From Macrotrachela quadricornifera (Eukaryota; Rotifera; Eurotatoria; Philodinida; Philodinidae), in NCBI GenBank assembly GCA_022393335.1, contig JAJEKB010000543.1, positions 361,675-425,674 of the forward strand: DNA of 64,000 nt, in the 5' to 3' direction. The notes under the pieces are model-generated. The model was given only the letters and a program-made list of their open reading frames with translations, did not search any database and had not been told where the DNA came from. The position numbers were made by a program, and so were the translations under genes. Shown here piece after piece: positions 45,666 through 59,489 of this stretch; the first letter of the stretch is position 1, and every line of letters starts with the position of its first letter.

Positions 45666-48014
45666 TGTAGTCGAAATTAGAATTCAGTTTAATTCCGAAT
45701 TTGACTAGTCAGAAATGGAATTCTGATTTTGTCTAGACAAAATTAGAATGCTGATTTCGTTCATAATAATATCAGACAAAATTGGAATTATTTTTAATCA
45801 ATAAAAAAGGTAAAGAAAGAGAAACAATAAACATAATAAAAGGATTTTTTTATAAACTTTTTATCAAATTCTACAAATAATATTAGTCCTAAATTAATTC
45901 AGTTCATGTTTGAACACCCGCTCCTCTCTGAATGGCACTTCGTGGAACAGGGAATATTCTCTTTTTTACATGGACACGGTTTAGTTGCACATTCACCACG
46001 ACAATTGCAAGTATGTCCAGTTGTTGAACCACGAGAATAAAGCTTTATAGATTCGACAATAGTTATTGTTTTCAAATTATTAACATCAATTTGTTTTAGT
46101 TCATCAGGGCAAAGCATCTTTCATATTAACAAGCTGTACAACTTCGAATAAGTTTTGTAAAATGCTATACTGACAAATTAGTTTATAGAAAAAAGTATTC
46201 TTTTTTTGAATTTTTTCCATAATAATACATGGCAAATATTTAGTATCGATATTTGTTCGATCAATTGGATGTATCATTAAGCCAACACAAACGTTTTAAT
46301 TATAATCATTTGCAGTATTATTTAAATCATCATTATACAATTTCATTTTTTTGTTTGCGTCCGCAAGACAATGATCTGGAGCCGTTTTACTAACTATATC
46401 ATGTTTAGTTAATGCTGATGGTATGTTAATTAATATAGAAGAGCTAGCATGATCCGATAATTGATTAACAAGATTAACTACTTCAACATCCAGACATTCA
46501 TAAGAACTAATTGGACTATCTTCTTTTTCATGAATTAAATAATCAATTGATTCAGTAACAGGAGTTGACAAAACATCTTCGTCATCAATTTCACTTCGAT
46601 GAACTAATCTCCAATAATCAGAATCACTACAAGGTTTTCGTCCCAACATAACCTTGTATGGGTTGATTTTCGTAACACTAGACTATCGTGCATCTATACC
46701 ATACACTACAGGTAATAAAGCAGAAGACTAACTGGACGAATTGTTGATACACATTCATTTGCCCAGAGCATCACACATAACCCCGTTTGCCCTTTCGATA
46801 CATCCTTGGCTTTGTAGATGTCTCGGTCGATCTCGGATAAAAGCCAAATCTGGAAAAAGGCTCTTTAACTCCAAAATAACACTAGGTGCAAACTCACGAC
46901 CATTATCGCTGTGTAAAATTCATGATGAACCAAACAAAAAAAAATAATTCGCTTAATTTCATAGCAACTTCAGTAGCAAATTTGTTTCGTAATGCAAAAC
47001 CCCATGTAAACTTACTAAAGTGATCAACACAATATAAGATCCAGTAAAAAAACGAGCAGATGATATTTTATCAGGTCTTGTACGCATGTCGATTAAATCA
47101 ATCTGAAGACGAGTCATTACTCCTAATAAAATAATACATTTTGGTGCAATATGTTCTTTGATTGGTTTTCTTGTTTAACATGCTACACACTGTTTGAAGA
47201 ATATCTCAACAACAAAGCGAGGAACCCATGAGTATTGTGAATTTATTTCATAATAGGTCTTGTCACATCCATCATGTGATACAATAATTTATGATTCTGA
47301 TATAATGTTATAAAATGTTTCATAAACACAAACTGGTTTCTTTAATATTATACAAGCAACAGTATCAATATCAGCAATTTTAAGTGATATAAAAGTCTGT
47401 TTAGCCCAATAAACAAATTTTGACGAGTATGTATCTAGTGGTTTACCTTTTGGTAATAATAAATATTTCAAAATATCATTATAAATTTGTTGCTTAATAA
47501 CACATTTTTCTCAATGTTTTTCATTCAAAGAACTAATATATTCATCCACCTTTTCGTAAAATCTCTTTTCATTATTATCCATTTCAGCACTGATTGAAGT
47601 TGATTCCATCTTTTTTTTATGATATATGTGTGTGTACGTCGCTATATATCTTGTTTATTCCCTCAACTATTTCATACTAGAATATTGTCTTCGTCCATTT
47701 TGCTTTATTAGATAAGTCATTCTCTTTATAAATACGTTTCTCCACTCTGACCTACTTTTCTTGTTTATAAAATTAATTACAATCAACAGAGAATAAAAAA
47801 AAAGGATTAATCAAGACTTAAAGGCACGATAAAACAAAATTATATAAAATAAATGTTTCTCTTTCTTTACCTTTTTTATTGGTTAAAAAAAATTTCAATT
47901 TTGTCTGATATTATTATGAACGAAATCAGCAATCTAATTTTGTCTAGACAAAATTAGAATTCCATTTCTGACTAGTCTAATTTGGAATTGGACTGAATTC
48001 TAATTTCGACTACA
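45666..48014 (-). mobile_element. degenerate Ginger/KRBA2-type integrase DNA transposon
   Basis: A 2,349-bp element with terminal inverted repeats of about 160 bp (45666-45826 and 47854-48014). The ends are TGTAGTCGAAATTAGAATTC and its complement, so they begin TGT and end ACA as in Ginger elements. No clear target-site duplication remains. The minus strand carries a broken integrase-type transposase. It starts MESTSISAEM at 47609 with RFYEKVDEYISSLNEK. A zinc-binding/H2C2-like part follows (near 47260: HDGCDKTYYEINSQYSWVPR), then RLQIDLIDMRTRPDK, then LHSDNGREFAPSV and DRPRHLQSQGCIERANG, which are DDE core motifs of retrovirus-like integrases. Next is NPYKVMLGRKP. A C-terminal Cys-rich cluster at 45899-46117 has the CxCxxxC...CxC pattern and ends CSTKCHSERSGCSN. 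This order matches KRBA2/Ginger transposases. Several in-frame stops and shifts show the copy is dead. Confidence 0.8.
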
Positions 48015-48058
48015 ACATGCACATACAATTTTTGAACAAATTCTTATATATGAACTTT

Positions 48059-48500
48059 GTAATAAAGTAACATTACAAGAATAGTTGATTGTTATAGTAT
48101 ACGACGAAAAGAGATTACCGTCATAATTTAGAACAAAACGAGACGAGTAAAATATCAGAGTTAAGTATGAAAATCAAGCTTTTCCTTCATCCCTCTCAAG
48201 CATCTTTATTTCAAGGATCACAAGACAATAAGAGAAGATACAGTTATTTAAACCTTTGAACTATAATAGAGCTAGACTTGCTATACAAAAATGTCTTACA
48301 CACCTCTCATGTTTTTTTTTCGAAAAAAATTCAAAAGTACTTTTTTCTCTAAAGTTAAGTTTTTTCGTGTATTTTAAAAGAAGACGCAAAATTGTGGATG
48401 TTTTTGTGCTGATCCACAAAATGTGGTAACTACCTCCTAATTCTTTCGATTTGAGTGGTCTTTCGTGCACTGATAACGGCATCATGAAAATATAAAAACT
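48059..48500 (-). repeat. long inverted repeat, right arm
   Basis: Reverse-complement partner of 42849-43340. It starts only ~45 bp beyond the right end of the Ginger-type element. The left arm ends about 2.3 kb before that element's left end, so the arms are not its terminal repeats. They are either the ends of a larger composite or two separate insertions of the same repeat. Confidence 0.75.
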
Positions 48501-48515
48501 AACGAGTGTGTCAGA

Positions 48516-48830
48516 AAAAATGAGCCTCTCCATATTTTTCATCTATTTCACTCATATTTTAGTGTTTACAAAAAAATTTTTTTAGCAAAAGATTCCTCGT
48601 CAAATTCTCTACAAAACGTAGATGTTTTTATTATGTTAAATAATTTGCATTATTTTGTGACATGCGATACAATCGATTGGTCCAAGAAGCACAACTTTCA
48701 AATAGAACATTTTTTCGAATTCATTTGACAGTACATTTTAATTCTTCGATCATTGTTGCATTGAATATCACACTATTCAAAAAACAAAATATACTACAAG
48801 ATGCAGCGTGGAAAGCTCTACAACCTACAA
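48516..48830 (+). repeat. dispersed repeat, inverted copy of 52693-52905
   Basis: Sequence such as CATTATTTTGTGACATGCGA, followed by a CCAAGAAGCACAACTTTCAA segment, recurs in reverse complement at about 52700-52780 (TTGAAAGTTGTGTTTCTTGG). The similarity extends out to an ATGAGCCTCTC/ATGGGTCTCTC edge. No coding motif seen. Confidence 0.6.
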
Positions 48831-48945
48831 ACTAAAGTTCATTTCAAATATATACTTTTTGTCTTAAAAAAAAACCAAAACAGTGTGACCAAGATTTGTC
48901 GCTGCGAAAACCAAACACACAGAATCTAGAGTTTGTTTGAACATA

Positions 48946-49859
48946 CTTAGGTCTGACCAAAAGTTCGTGCAACATTAAATAAAGATATAAAGATAAGGAG
49001 ATATTTTTAGTTTTATTTCATCAAATGTTGAGGATAGTTGTCAGTATTATTTATGCCAAGACCAATCATTTCTAACAATTTGTTAAAAGTTTTTTTGAAG
49101 TCTTTTTCGAAAAAAACTTAAGGTATCTTGGAAACCGCATGAGCTAACGAAGTTTTACTTCTTTAATTACTTAAACTACGTTTGATAAAATTAGTTAGTC
49201 AGGAATTACATAGTATCAGGTCTGAGGAATAAGGTGGATAAGACATTATATTGATATTTTCTTCTGTCAAATAATTAATAATATTGGATGAGTATGAAGC
49301 CATCGATGATCATGAAGCATTTTTGTGCATTTTGAACCTGATATCTCTATTTATTTTCATATTCCACTAAAAAAGGGCTTCAAACAATTTTCGATATAGT
49401 ACTTGTACTCTATGATCTTGTCTTTACCTACACTGAGAATTATTTCATTTAAAGAATACATCACAGAAAGTTTTGATTAAAAGCTGTCTTCATGAACAAT
49501 AGTGTTAGCTGATTTGTCCTCAATAAGCCAGCTAGCATCAAATGACTTATGACTGACGTACCCTAAAATAATTTATAACCTATCTTTAGTGGTGCTAGAA
49601 CACAATTGACATGATCGAACACAATTTTGCTGAATTTTTAAAAGAAATCAAAAACGATTAATTCATGCGGTTTCCAAGATACCTGAATTTTTTTTCGAAA
49701 AAGACTTCAAAAAAACTTTTAACAAATTGTTAGAAATGATTGATCTTGGCAAAAATAATACTGACAACTATTTTCAACATTTAATGAGATAAAACTAAAA
49801 ATATCTCCTTATCTTTATATCTTTATTTAATGTTGTACGAACTTTTGGTCAGACCTAAG
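48946..49859 (-). mobile_element. mariner-like element with long terminal inverted repeats
   Basis: A 914-bp element. The terminal inverted repeats begin CTTAGGTCTGACCAAAAGTT, are near-identical and run about 185-190 bp each (48946 to ~49133 and ~49670 to 49859). CATA flanks both ends directly. The interior, read on the minus strand, keeps mariner catalytic debris: KMHKNAS near 49325, then NYLTEENINIMSYPPYSSDL near 49220-49280, matching the mariner series HDNA.PH..., ..ENNI..LPHPPYSPDL. Many stops are present and the N-terminal half is gone. The element lies directly against the left edge of duplication copy B. Confidence 0.8.
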
Positions 49860-49865
49860 CATATG

Positions 49866-51828
49866 CGCATATACCGCTATTTTCACCAGGTTAGATTACC
49901 ACAGTCGCATGTTATCACTAAATAATATATTGATGATTAATGAAACAAAATCTCAATTGTCATTTGATCTAGATTAAATAGTTTAATTTGTTTTGTTTCT
50001 AATAAAACTTTCTTCTTTCTTTCTTTATCTTTATAATGAAATCTAATAGTCATATGAAAATTGTATTTAAACTCTGATCATGTTAGTTATTACCAATCAT
50101 AAGATTTTATTCAATATGAATAAGATTTTTACCATTTTTGTTTTTTTTCATCTTTATTAGTACTATTGATGGAAAATTGCAAAATCCATCGTCATTAGTC
50201 AAAGCAGATGCTAAGGAAATAACCAATTTATTCTACAAAATGTGAATTGAAGGTGCAAAAGATGAGAATAATCAAGATAAACAACGGTGTCAAATTATTA
50301 AACAATGTTGTCCACCAAAAGTATCCTCACAGGTTATATTGATTGCAAAGATCAGTTCTTCTAAGGATGAGCTAGTTCATGGAGTTGGCATAATATGTTT
50401 GAATACATCTGATCATGCTGCTATAACTAAAAAACGTCCATCGTTATTAATACTAAAGTCTATGTCTCCAAATTTAACAACACCGCTACTCGACAACCCC
50501 AACATTAAATCTGGCCCGGAACTTATAGCAATATTTATGAGACTAATGGGTTCTCATATGTTTTATGATTTCATAAGTAATGTAGGTGTGACATGCAACT
50601 TCAATGAAAAGTTTGCAGCTGCCTGTATGACGAACAAGAAATTGATACAATCTTGTATCAGTAAACAAATTCAGAAGAAGTTCGTTTCCAGTGACAAGAA
50701 AACCTATCAGATATATATAAAAAATGTCAAAATGGGGTTGAGCGATATGATTTTTCTGTACAGAAAAGCTATTCAATTATCACAAAAGAAAACAAACAAT
50801 TTTGAATTAATAAGCTTTTGATTTGTAGTGTTAAACAGATAGATAAAAAATCATTAGATAATTTAATTTCAAATAATAAAAAACAAACTAATCAATAGAC
50901 ATTCCAAAGCAAGTGCTAGATTTACTGCTGCAAACAATAGCATAAGATGTGCTTTGTTTATATGCTAAATTACAAGAAAACTAAGTATTGTTTTGTGATG
51001 AACATGAATAATTCTCATCGAACATGAATGAATAAAATCTTACATTAAAAGATATACTAATTTTAGAATACTTTGATACTGAAACATTTCTTGTTTTCAA
51101 AAAAAGTATACATACGTTTATTTATGTCACAAGACTTTGATGTCTACGAGACAGTTTATATTTTGTTTTTCGAATTATGAAATATTTAAACAATGTGTGA
51201 CGACATGAAAAAAGTTAATAATTCCAAAGTGTTTTTTTGCTTTTATTCATTTTTAAATATTGAAAGTATCGGAGACTAACGTCTTTTACAAATATTTCAA
51301 TATTTATTTGATTTTTTTCTAATTTAGCTCATAAGAAACACGAAGATTCTTTGGTAATATAGATTTTTTCTTTAACGTTTTGACACAGGTAAAGAAATTA
51401 TGATGAATACGAAACACAGTACATATAGTATTCGATCTAAAGATGTAGATTGTAATAATACCATCATTACATGGAAAAAATATTCAATAAAAAATATTTT
51501 TTATTATTAAACAAAAATAAATAGCTGAAACAACTTTTCATAATCATATACCACAATAGTCTCAAATCTTTTTCCAATTTTCTTCTTGTCTTTTCTTCAT
51601 TTTCATCTCTAGATAAACCATTAACGATCCTTAATCAAAAATATAAGTAGATCACGAGACATCAAAAAATAGTAATAAAATCTCCAAACAATTAATATAA
51701 TATCGAATATTTCTTTTCCTCAGAATATATTCAATTTGTAAAAATATTATACGTCATTTTCATTAAAAATCATAACTCAATCATTTACATAAATTTGAAT
51801 TTAACATTTAATAGAAAAATATAAACAA
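49866..51828 (+). repeat. segmental duplication, copy B
   Basis: Direct copy of 40580-42640. Its left edge abuts the mariner-like element (ends 49859), so whatever lay further left has been replaced or the duplication ended there. Similarity continues to about 51828 with small deletions (for example about 20 bp near 51500). Confidence 0.85.
50116..50821 (+). pseudogene. broken copy of the small secreted protein gene
   Basis: Aligns throughout with the intact gene at 40837-41517. It has an extra base in the signal-peptide T-run (about 50141-50150) that shifts the frame into a stop. The codon for the conserved Trp of the NKIW segment is TGA (near 50242). The original stop has changed so the frame runs 11 codons further to 50821. 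From about 50280 on the frame is open and most cysteines are kept, but one conserved Cys (KKCP) is now Arg. Most changes in the open part still give similar residues, so inactivation may be fairly recent. Confidence 0.8.
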
Positions 51829-52229
51829 AAATAAAACTGAAATTATTGCTTGTTACAAGAAATGATTGTATATTGGAATAGAAGTATTCTAATTAATGAC
51901 AAGAAGAAATTCCAAAAGATTTTAGTTTAAATAAATTTGAGCATTTGCCATAGTACTGAATAGAATTCTATATTATACAATTAATTATAACAATTTAAAA
52001 AGTTATGTAGTATAATCTGAGATATAAATCGATTTAAAAGGTTATAAGATGAAAATGAAGTCATTGAGTAAGAGAATAGAAACAAGATACAAAAAAACAT
52101 ATGTTTAAGGTACTCTTACGAACCTTTCAAGTGAAGAATAAACCTTTCACACAGAAAATCCGAAAAATAATTTTAGTTGATTAAATACATTTACGAATGT
52201 TAGATAGTTTTTACCTTAATTTTGCAAAC

Positions 52230-52920
52230 AGTTGAGTGATTCATCATGAAAAAAACTTCTTATATAAAAATGTTTGTTAAATTCTTTACAAAACGTACAG
52301 ATTTTTATTATTTTAAATAGGTTCCATTATTTTGACAACTTTCATACATGAAGCTTTTAGTAGCATTAACAAATGTCAAAATTGCTGTAGTATGGAAAAT
52401 TATAACTCAATATGTTTTGTAGAGGAAACTTTCCTCTGCAAAATTAACCATCTCATATATCTTCACAATACAATAGTTTTGAGAAATGTTAATCAACTTC
52501 TTATATTTACTGATCAGAAAAACTTGCATTACAACGTTATTTAGTATTTTCTACTATAGCATTGCTACTTGCCAATAAAGTTCAAAAAGCCTTTTTTTTA
52601 TCAAAGTAATCAGCGAAAAGAGCTCTACAAAAAGTCCTACATGAAAAAGAACTTTTCCAAGTACTTCCCGTATTTTCGATTAACTGCTCATGGAACTGTT
52701 TATTAAAAATATCTTATTTGAAAGTTGTGTTTCTTGGACAAATCGATTTCATTACATGTCACAAAATAATGGAAACGATTTTAAGATAATAAATATCTAT
52801 GCACTTCCTAGAAAATTTGATAAATAAATATCTTCATATAAATAGGGTTTTCTTCTATGATGAGTTATAGATGAAAAACATGTAAAATACTGAGAGACCC
52901 ATTTATTCTAGTCCATCCGT
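52230..52920. repeat. inverted-repeat element related to 48516-48830
   Basis: The two ends (about 52240-52340 and about 52730-52910) are loosely inverted copies of each other, sharing a TTCATCATGAA.../...ATGATGAG edge and an ATTATTTTAAATAGGTTCCA-like / ATTATCTTAAAATCGTTTCC core. The right part matches 48516-48830 in reverse. This suggests a short non-autonomous DNA-element family. Exact ends and target duplications could not be fixed by eye. Confidence 0.45.
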
Positions 52921-55900
52921 TATGGTAATAAAAATACTAAATAATTATTTGATTTTATTGCGACAAAACATACTTGATATTAATGTGAACTGTGAAAGAT
53001 TATGATAAATTTTCACTTAATAAAATGACCTGATATATGTTCTCTTACAGAAATAGTTAGTAATACTAGTCAAGTGTGTTTGATTTATTGTATAATAAAA
53101 AATTCATGCGAAAACTCGGAACAGAAACACAGACTAATCTGAGGATAAAAAATTGAGTTTACCAGACTAGTCGGATTGTTTATCATTACCAGCTACAACT
53201 CTGCTAGTGTCAAAAACAAAGACAAACGCATATCCGTTTATATATATATAAATATCATCTTATAAATAATTCGATCATGAGTTTAATATATTACTGCGAA
53301 GTAAAGTTTATCTCGATACGTGTCATACGCCTTATAAAAGTCGACAGTGATCAGGGCATCCTCACTAAGACAAAAGAGTGGGTCACCTAATTTCCTCTTT
53401 GTTCTGGCAAATGTGCTACTCCTTTATTAGTAAATATCATTTAATTTTCGTTTAGGATTCTGGAACAATACTGCTATTCCAGCAAAAATTCAATTTCATA
53501 TTTTAATTTTTGGTAACAATAAAATTATAGTTAATATAAACTATATTCTAAAAAAATGGAATCAACATAAATCTAGATAAAGTATAAAAATTCGATACAT
53601 ATTTTAGGACTATGAATGAACCATCATTATTATAGAAAATTAGAGTTTTATTATAAAAAGCTCATAGTTTTTGATTCATGCGTTTTGCTTCTGCCAATCA
53701 GTGAATATATTGTAAAGATGATGTCATAAATCATCTGTCAATAGACAAAGCTAGTAGATTATTATCTTTCCTTCTTCTATATAATTCTTCATATCGTTTA
53801 GTTTCTAACTTTAATGTTTTCTTTTTATATCAAAGGTCAAACAATTGGTAATCACTGATCTGCCTGAAGAAGAGAAACTAATTCTGAATTTTTGTTTCAA
53901 CTCATTAAATCAGAGCATTTTATGCTTAAAATAACCATATATACATATTAACAAATCAAAATTAGCAAGCATATATAAATTACCATCCAAACGATCTACA
54001 GCATCTCTTTTTGCTTTCAGTAAACAATTATTTTAATACAATTAAACTATTGTGATACGTAGAATAAAAATCACATCTAGCTAGAATCTATTGAACTTCT
54101 TAACTAACATAATTAAATTCTAAATTGCAAACCGAAGGTAGTCTAATATTGGATAAACTAATTATTCGACAATAGTACTTGATTAACTTTATTAAGAATA
54201 CAATAGATTCCTCTTCTACACGCAAGTTTCTGTACAATGAAAATACATATTCGAAAGAACTTATATATTATTGTCTTTTGATGAATAATAGACTTTTTTT
54301 TCATGTATCGCTTATTTCTTTACCAGCCTTTCATATATATGATGATATATATATACCACACATATATTCGTTCATTACATATCATATTTCAATCAGATAT
54401 ATGAATAAAGATTAGAATTTTTCTCAAAGTCACTATTTTTAGAATACTGCAAATCATTTCTACTTATTGTTATTAGCATTTCCAGAATATAGTAAATGAC
54501 ATATGGTAATGGATTATCATCTATAAAAACAGATAGTAATGTTTAATAGCTGCCTACTCATATTGCAGTATGTCATTACGACCCATTGTTATCTTTTTGA
54601 GATCAGAAGATGATCGATTTGTTTTTTTTTATTCATTGTATTTTGCGACGTATTATTTTGACATATTATAAGAATAATATTTTATTACTGAATCAAACAA
54701 TAAAAAACACTTGTTACTCTTAATATTCTGATATTGATTGTCGTATATTTGCAGTTATCAACTAAACAAAAGAAAGTACTTAAAAATAAATCTAATATCT
54801 AATGTATATTGTAGAATAAGAAATATTGTGTATGATATAGGAATATTTTAATAAATAATTTATTATAAAAAAAAAACATTACATGAATTAATAGATAATC
54901 AATGTAAATTAATTAGTTCTCTATTAATATTAATTCTTTTATAGTTTAATGCAATATTTTCACAGATTGTCAGTGACGTTAATGTTATTTTATATTAATC
55001 GTATACATTAAATATTGATTTAGGTAGATGACAAAATTTTTTTTTAATGCGTAATATAGAATTTCTTTACTAAAATACAGAATATTTTCAAATGAAAATG
55101 TTTATCTATTATGAAACTTTTTCATATCATATAAAAGATTACGTCAGTTGAAAAATTATAGAACAAGAGAAAATAAAAATACTCATTTGATTTTTGTAAA
55201 TATCATATAGATAATGTATATTTAGTTCTTTTTTTTAGGTTATTTATGTAGAAAATAATATTCCGTAATAAAAAAAAAGATAATAAAATAATTTCGAAAT
55301 ATTTAAAACTAGATGACTAACTATATTGTTGACATAAGTAAATATTAAGTTGTAAAATATTTTTAGTGAAAATTTCCTTTTCAGTTTTGTTATTGGTAAA
55401 CATAAAATGATAGATTAATTTTATCATCTATTCGACAGCTGTTCGAACGATAGTTACATTGATTTCTATTCCTGTTCTTCCTTTTTTTCGACATAATACC
55501 AGCTGTTTTTCTTTACATGAATCATCATCTTTCATTGGTTATTTCATTCTCCAATTATTAAACTATATCTCATCTATCTTTTAAACTACAAATGCATTTA
55601 GTTTAATGTCCATTGCATAATCTCGTGATTCAAAATTTTTATTTCAAACATTCATCTTGTTTTCTTTTTTACTCTCTATAATATCTTTTGTTATTCTCTA
55701 TCTAAATAAAATATCATTGGTAAAGAATGAAAAACAGTCGTCGTAGTGGCCAAGTTTATCTTCAAAAGGCTGCTTATAACGTAAACGTATACACTAGTCA
55801 TCATCATCATCATTATTTTACTTTTACCTGTCCTTTTTTCGAGTTGATTTTTGTACTTTGATTCTTATATCATATCTTGTCTTTTAGATCAAAAAGAGAT

Positions 55901-55977
55901 CTCTCGTTTTTTCTCATTCACTATTCATTATTTTTGAATATCAGATACACAAAACACAAAAAAATACGTAATACAAG
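52921..55977. other. gene-free AT-rich region upstream of RAB1
   Basis: No coding exon, RNA gene or clear repeat recognised on either strand. The last few hundred bases before 55978 should hold the RAB1 promoter. Confidence 0.4.
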
Positions 55978-56956
<979 letters not shown>

Positions 56957-57663
56957 AAAAAAAAATTTAAAGAAAAAATATATATACATATATACGCCGG
57001 CTGATATTTATGCACACTTAACTAATCTATATTCTACATTTTTTTTGCGATCCTTAAAACTTTCTTTTTTTTTTTTGATTTTTTTTTTTCGATGTCGTTC
57101 CTTCTTTTTCGCACAAATAAACCAAACAACAACAACAACAACAATTTGTCTGTGGAAAATAAAAATCGAATAAAAGAAACCATCAAAATTTTTGTTTGTT
57201 TTTGTTCTTCTTTGCTTGCAGTCAATTAGTATGACTGATGAAATATAGGAAAACCTACACTATTAAATTCCATATTCTTTTCTTTCTTTCATCTGTTGCC
57301 TATGATTTGTTTTTGAATTTGTTCTATTTTTAATCAGAAAAACAAACAAAAAGCGCGTAGCAACAGTCAAAGGTATTTTCGTTTTTTTTTTTCGTTTCTT
57401 TTCTTTTATTTTGCGTTCGTCTTGTCTCTTTGTTTTTTAAATATGTTGGTGATCATAAAAAATATCTTTCTTTTTATCTTTTATTGCTTGTTCTAATATC
57501 TTTTTTTCTTTTTACATATATCATCCATATTGTTTATTTGTCTCTCATTCTCTTTTTTCTTTAGTCGGCAATAAAAAGAAGAAAAATAAAAAAAAATGAA
57601 TAAACAAAATGATTTTTTTATCGTAATATTTTCCTTTTTAGAAATTTCTACTTTATATTCATT
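56957..57663. other. RAB1-TXNL1 spacer
   Basis: T-rich, pyrimidine-rich spacer containing the RAB1 3' UTR (with an (AAC)n run at about 57125-57142) and the upstream region of TXNL1. A CTTTTTAG acceptor-like sequence lies about 22 nt before the TXNL1 ATG. No other gene seen. Confidence 0.4.
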
Positions 57664-58971
57664 ATGCCGGTACGAGAAATTTCTAATGATAGTCTTAATG
57701 GTGAACTAACATCAGCTGGTGATAAACTTGTTATAGTCGATTTTTTTGCCACATGGTTTGTATTTTTCTTGGTATTTTATTTATTTATTTAATAGATTAT
57801 TTCATTTTTAGGTGTGGTCCATGTAAAAATATTGCACCACATATTGAGCATTTGAGTAGTCAATATCCAAATGCTGTCTTCCTTAAAGCAGATGTTGAAA
57901 AATGCACAGTATGAATATAATTTTGATTATTTATTTATATATATGTATCTGGTAAATATTATTTTATTAATAGAGTGAAGCAGCAAAATATTCAATTAAA
58001 GCTATGCCAACATTTGTTTTTTTTCAACATGGAAAAGAAGTTGCACGTTTACAAGGTGCTAGTAAAGATCCAATTGAACAAACAATTAAAAAATTTTATA
58101 AAGATACACCAACAAAAGACGCTGGATATGTAAATAAAAAGATCAAAATTTTTTTTTAATTTTTTAATTTTTTTGTATGATCTTTATAGACAGATTTAAA
58201 ACCGTTTATTGAAGAAAGAAGTTGTACGGCTTTAAATGAAATTGATAAATGGCAGAATGCTGTACTCGGTAATCAACCAGGCATGTTTAGATCAGATGAA
58301 GATGATCCAGAAGTAAAACATTTTAATTTATATAGACAATTTTTAATAATTATTTATTTATTTATCATTTAGTTAATACTTCATATAGCATTTAATCAAA
58401 TCGTAAAAGTTCATTCAATTGCTATTGAAGCGCCAGAAGGTTAAATAAATATTTCTATTATATTTTTTTTTATAATAATTTAATTTATAGAGAATGGTCC
58501 AAAAACTGTGAAATTATTTGTAAATCGACAAGCAATTGATTTTAATGATGCAAAAAGTAGTGAAGCAGTACAAACACTTGAGTATATTGAAAAAGTTTTT
58601 ATTTTATTTATCTAGTATTTTTTTTTAATTTGAATAGATTTGAAAAGAAGCATATTACTGATGGTTCACCTGTTGAATTAAGATTTGTTAAATTTCAAAG
58701 TGTTCAATCACTTTCAGTAAACAATTTTTATCCATTATTATATATTATATAAAGTATTTTCGTATAAAAATTTAGCTTTTCTTTGCAAATAATCAATCAG
58801 GTTCTGATCAAACAATTATTAAATCTATTACTTTCTATGGAACACCTATTGTAACAACAAATATGAAAGATTTTAAAAAAGTAAATAAAAAAAAGAAATA
58901 TTTTAAGTTAAATTTTATTCTTTATTCTTTATGAAATATAGGCGGAAGGTATACCAGTGGCTAATGCGTAA
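57664..58971 (+). CDS. TXNL1: thioredoxin-like protein 1 (thioredoxin + PITH domains)
   Basis: About eight exons with introns of 45-70 nt, encoding roughly 280 aa (human 289). Residues 1-105 are a thioredoxin fold with the active site WCGPC (31-35) and the cis-Pro loop KAMPTFVFF (72-80). Residues about 115-275 are the PITH domain, with DLKPFIEERSCTALNE, FRSDEDDPELILHIAF and KSITFYGTPI. In animals and yeast, TXNL1 binds the 26S proteasome lid near Rpn11 and acts as a redox-active cofactor in the cytosol. Both redox cysteines are present. The protein ends PVANA. Confidence 0.95.
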
Positions 58972-59487
58972 TATTATTCAACAGATATAAATACAAATAT
59001 TTTCATTTTCAATCGATATTTCATGTTATATGTTTCTTTATTCTTTTGTTATCGATAAGTTTAAAACAAGACAAAAAAAATTGATCGAATATCATTATTA
59101 TAAAAAAAAAAGACATAATCATGAGATCTTAAAAATATGTGTTTTTCTCACAAACAAATCAAGGTCAATGGTAGTTACTATTACATATTAGAAAAATACT
59201 TTAGCTAAATAGAGAGACATCTACTGTTTTCTCTTCTATTCTTTCTTCAAATGATGATAATATTTTTGAATATGAACAGCTCTGCTCAATGTTAGATTCC
59301 TATATTTATTTAAATAGGAATGAAATAATATATGCATGAAATTGAATATATATGTATATTATTACAACTGTTAGCATTTAAAGCAAGAAAACAAAGTACT
59401 CTTATATAGATACAAGCATTAACACATATATTTAAAATGGTTTTGTCCGTATTGCACTTCGTAATCAAAATGATTTATGATGGAACA
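58972..59487. other. TXNL1 3' flank
   Basis: 3' UTR and spacer up to the inverted-repeat element at 59490. AT-rich; no further gene. Confidence 0.4.
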
Positions 59488-59489
59488 TA

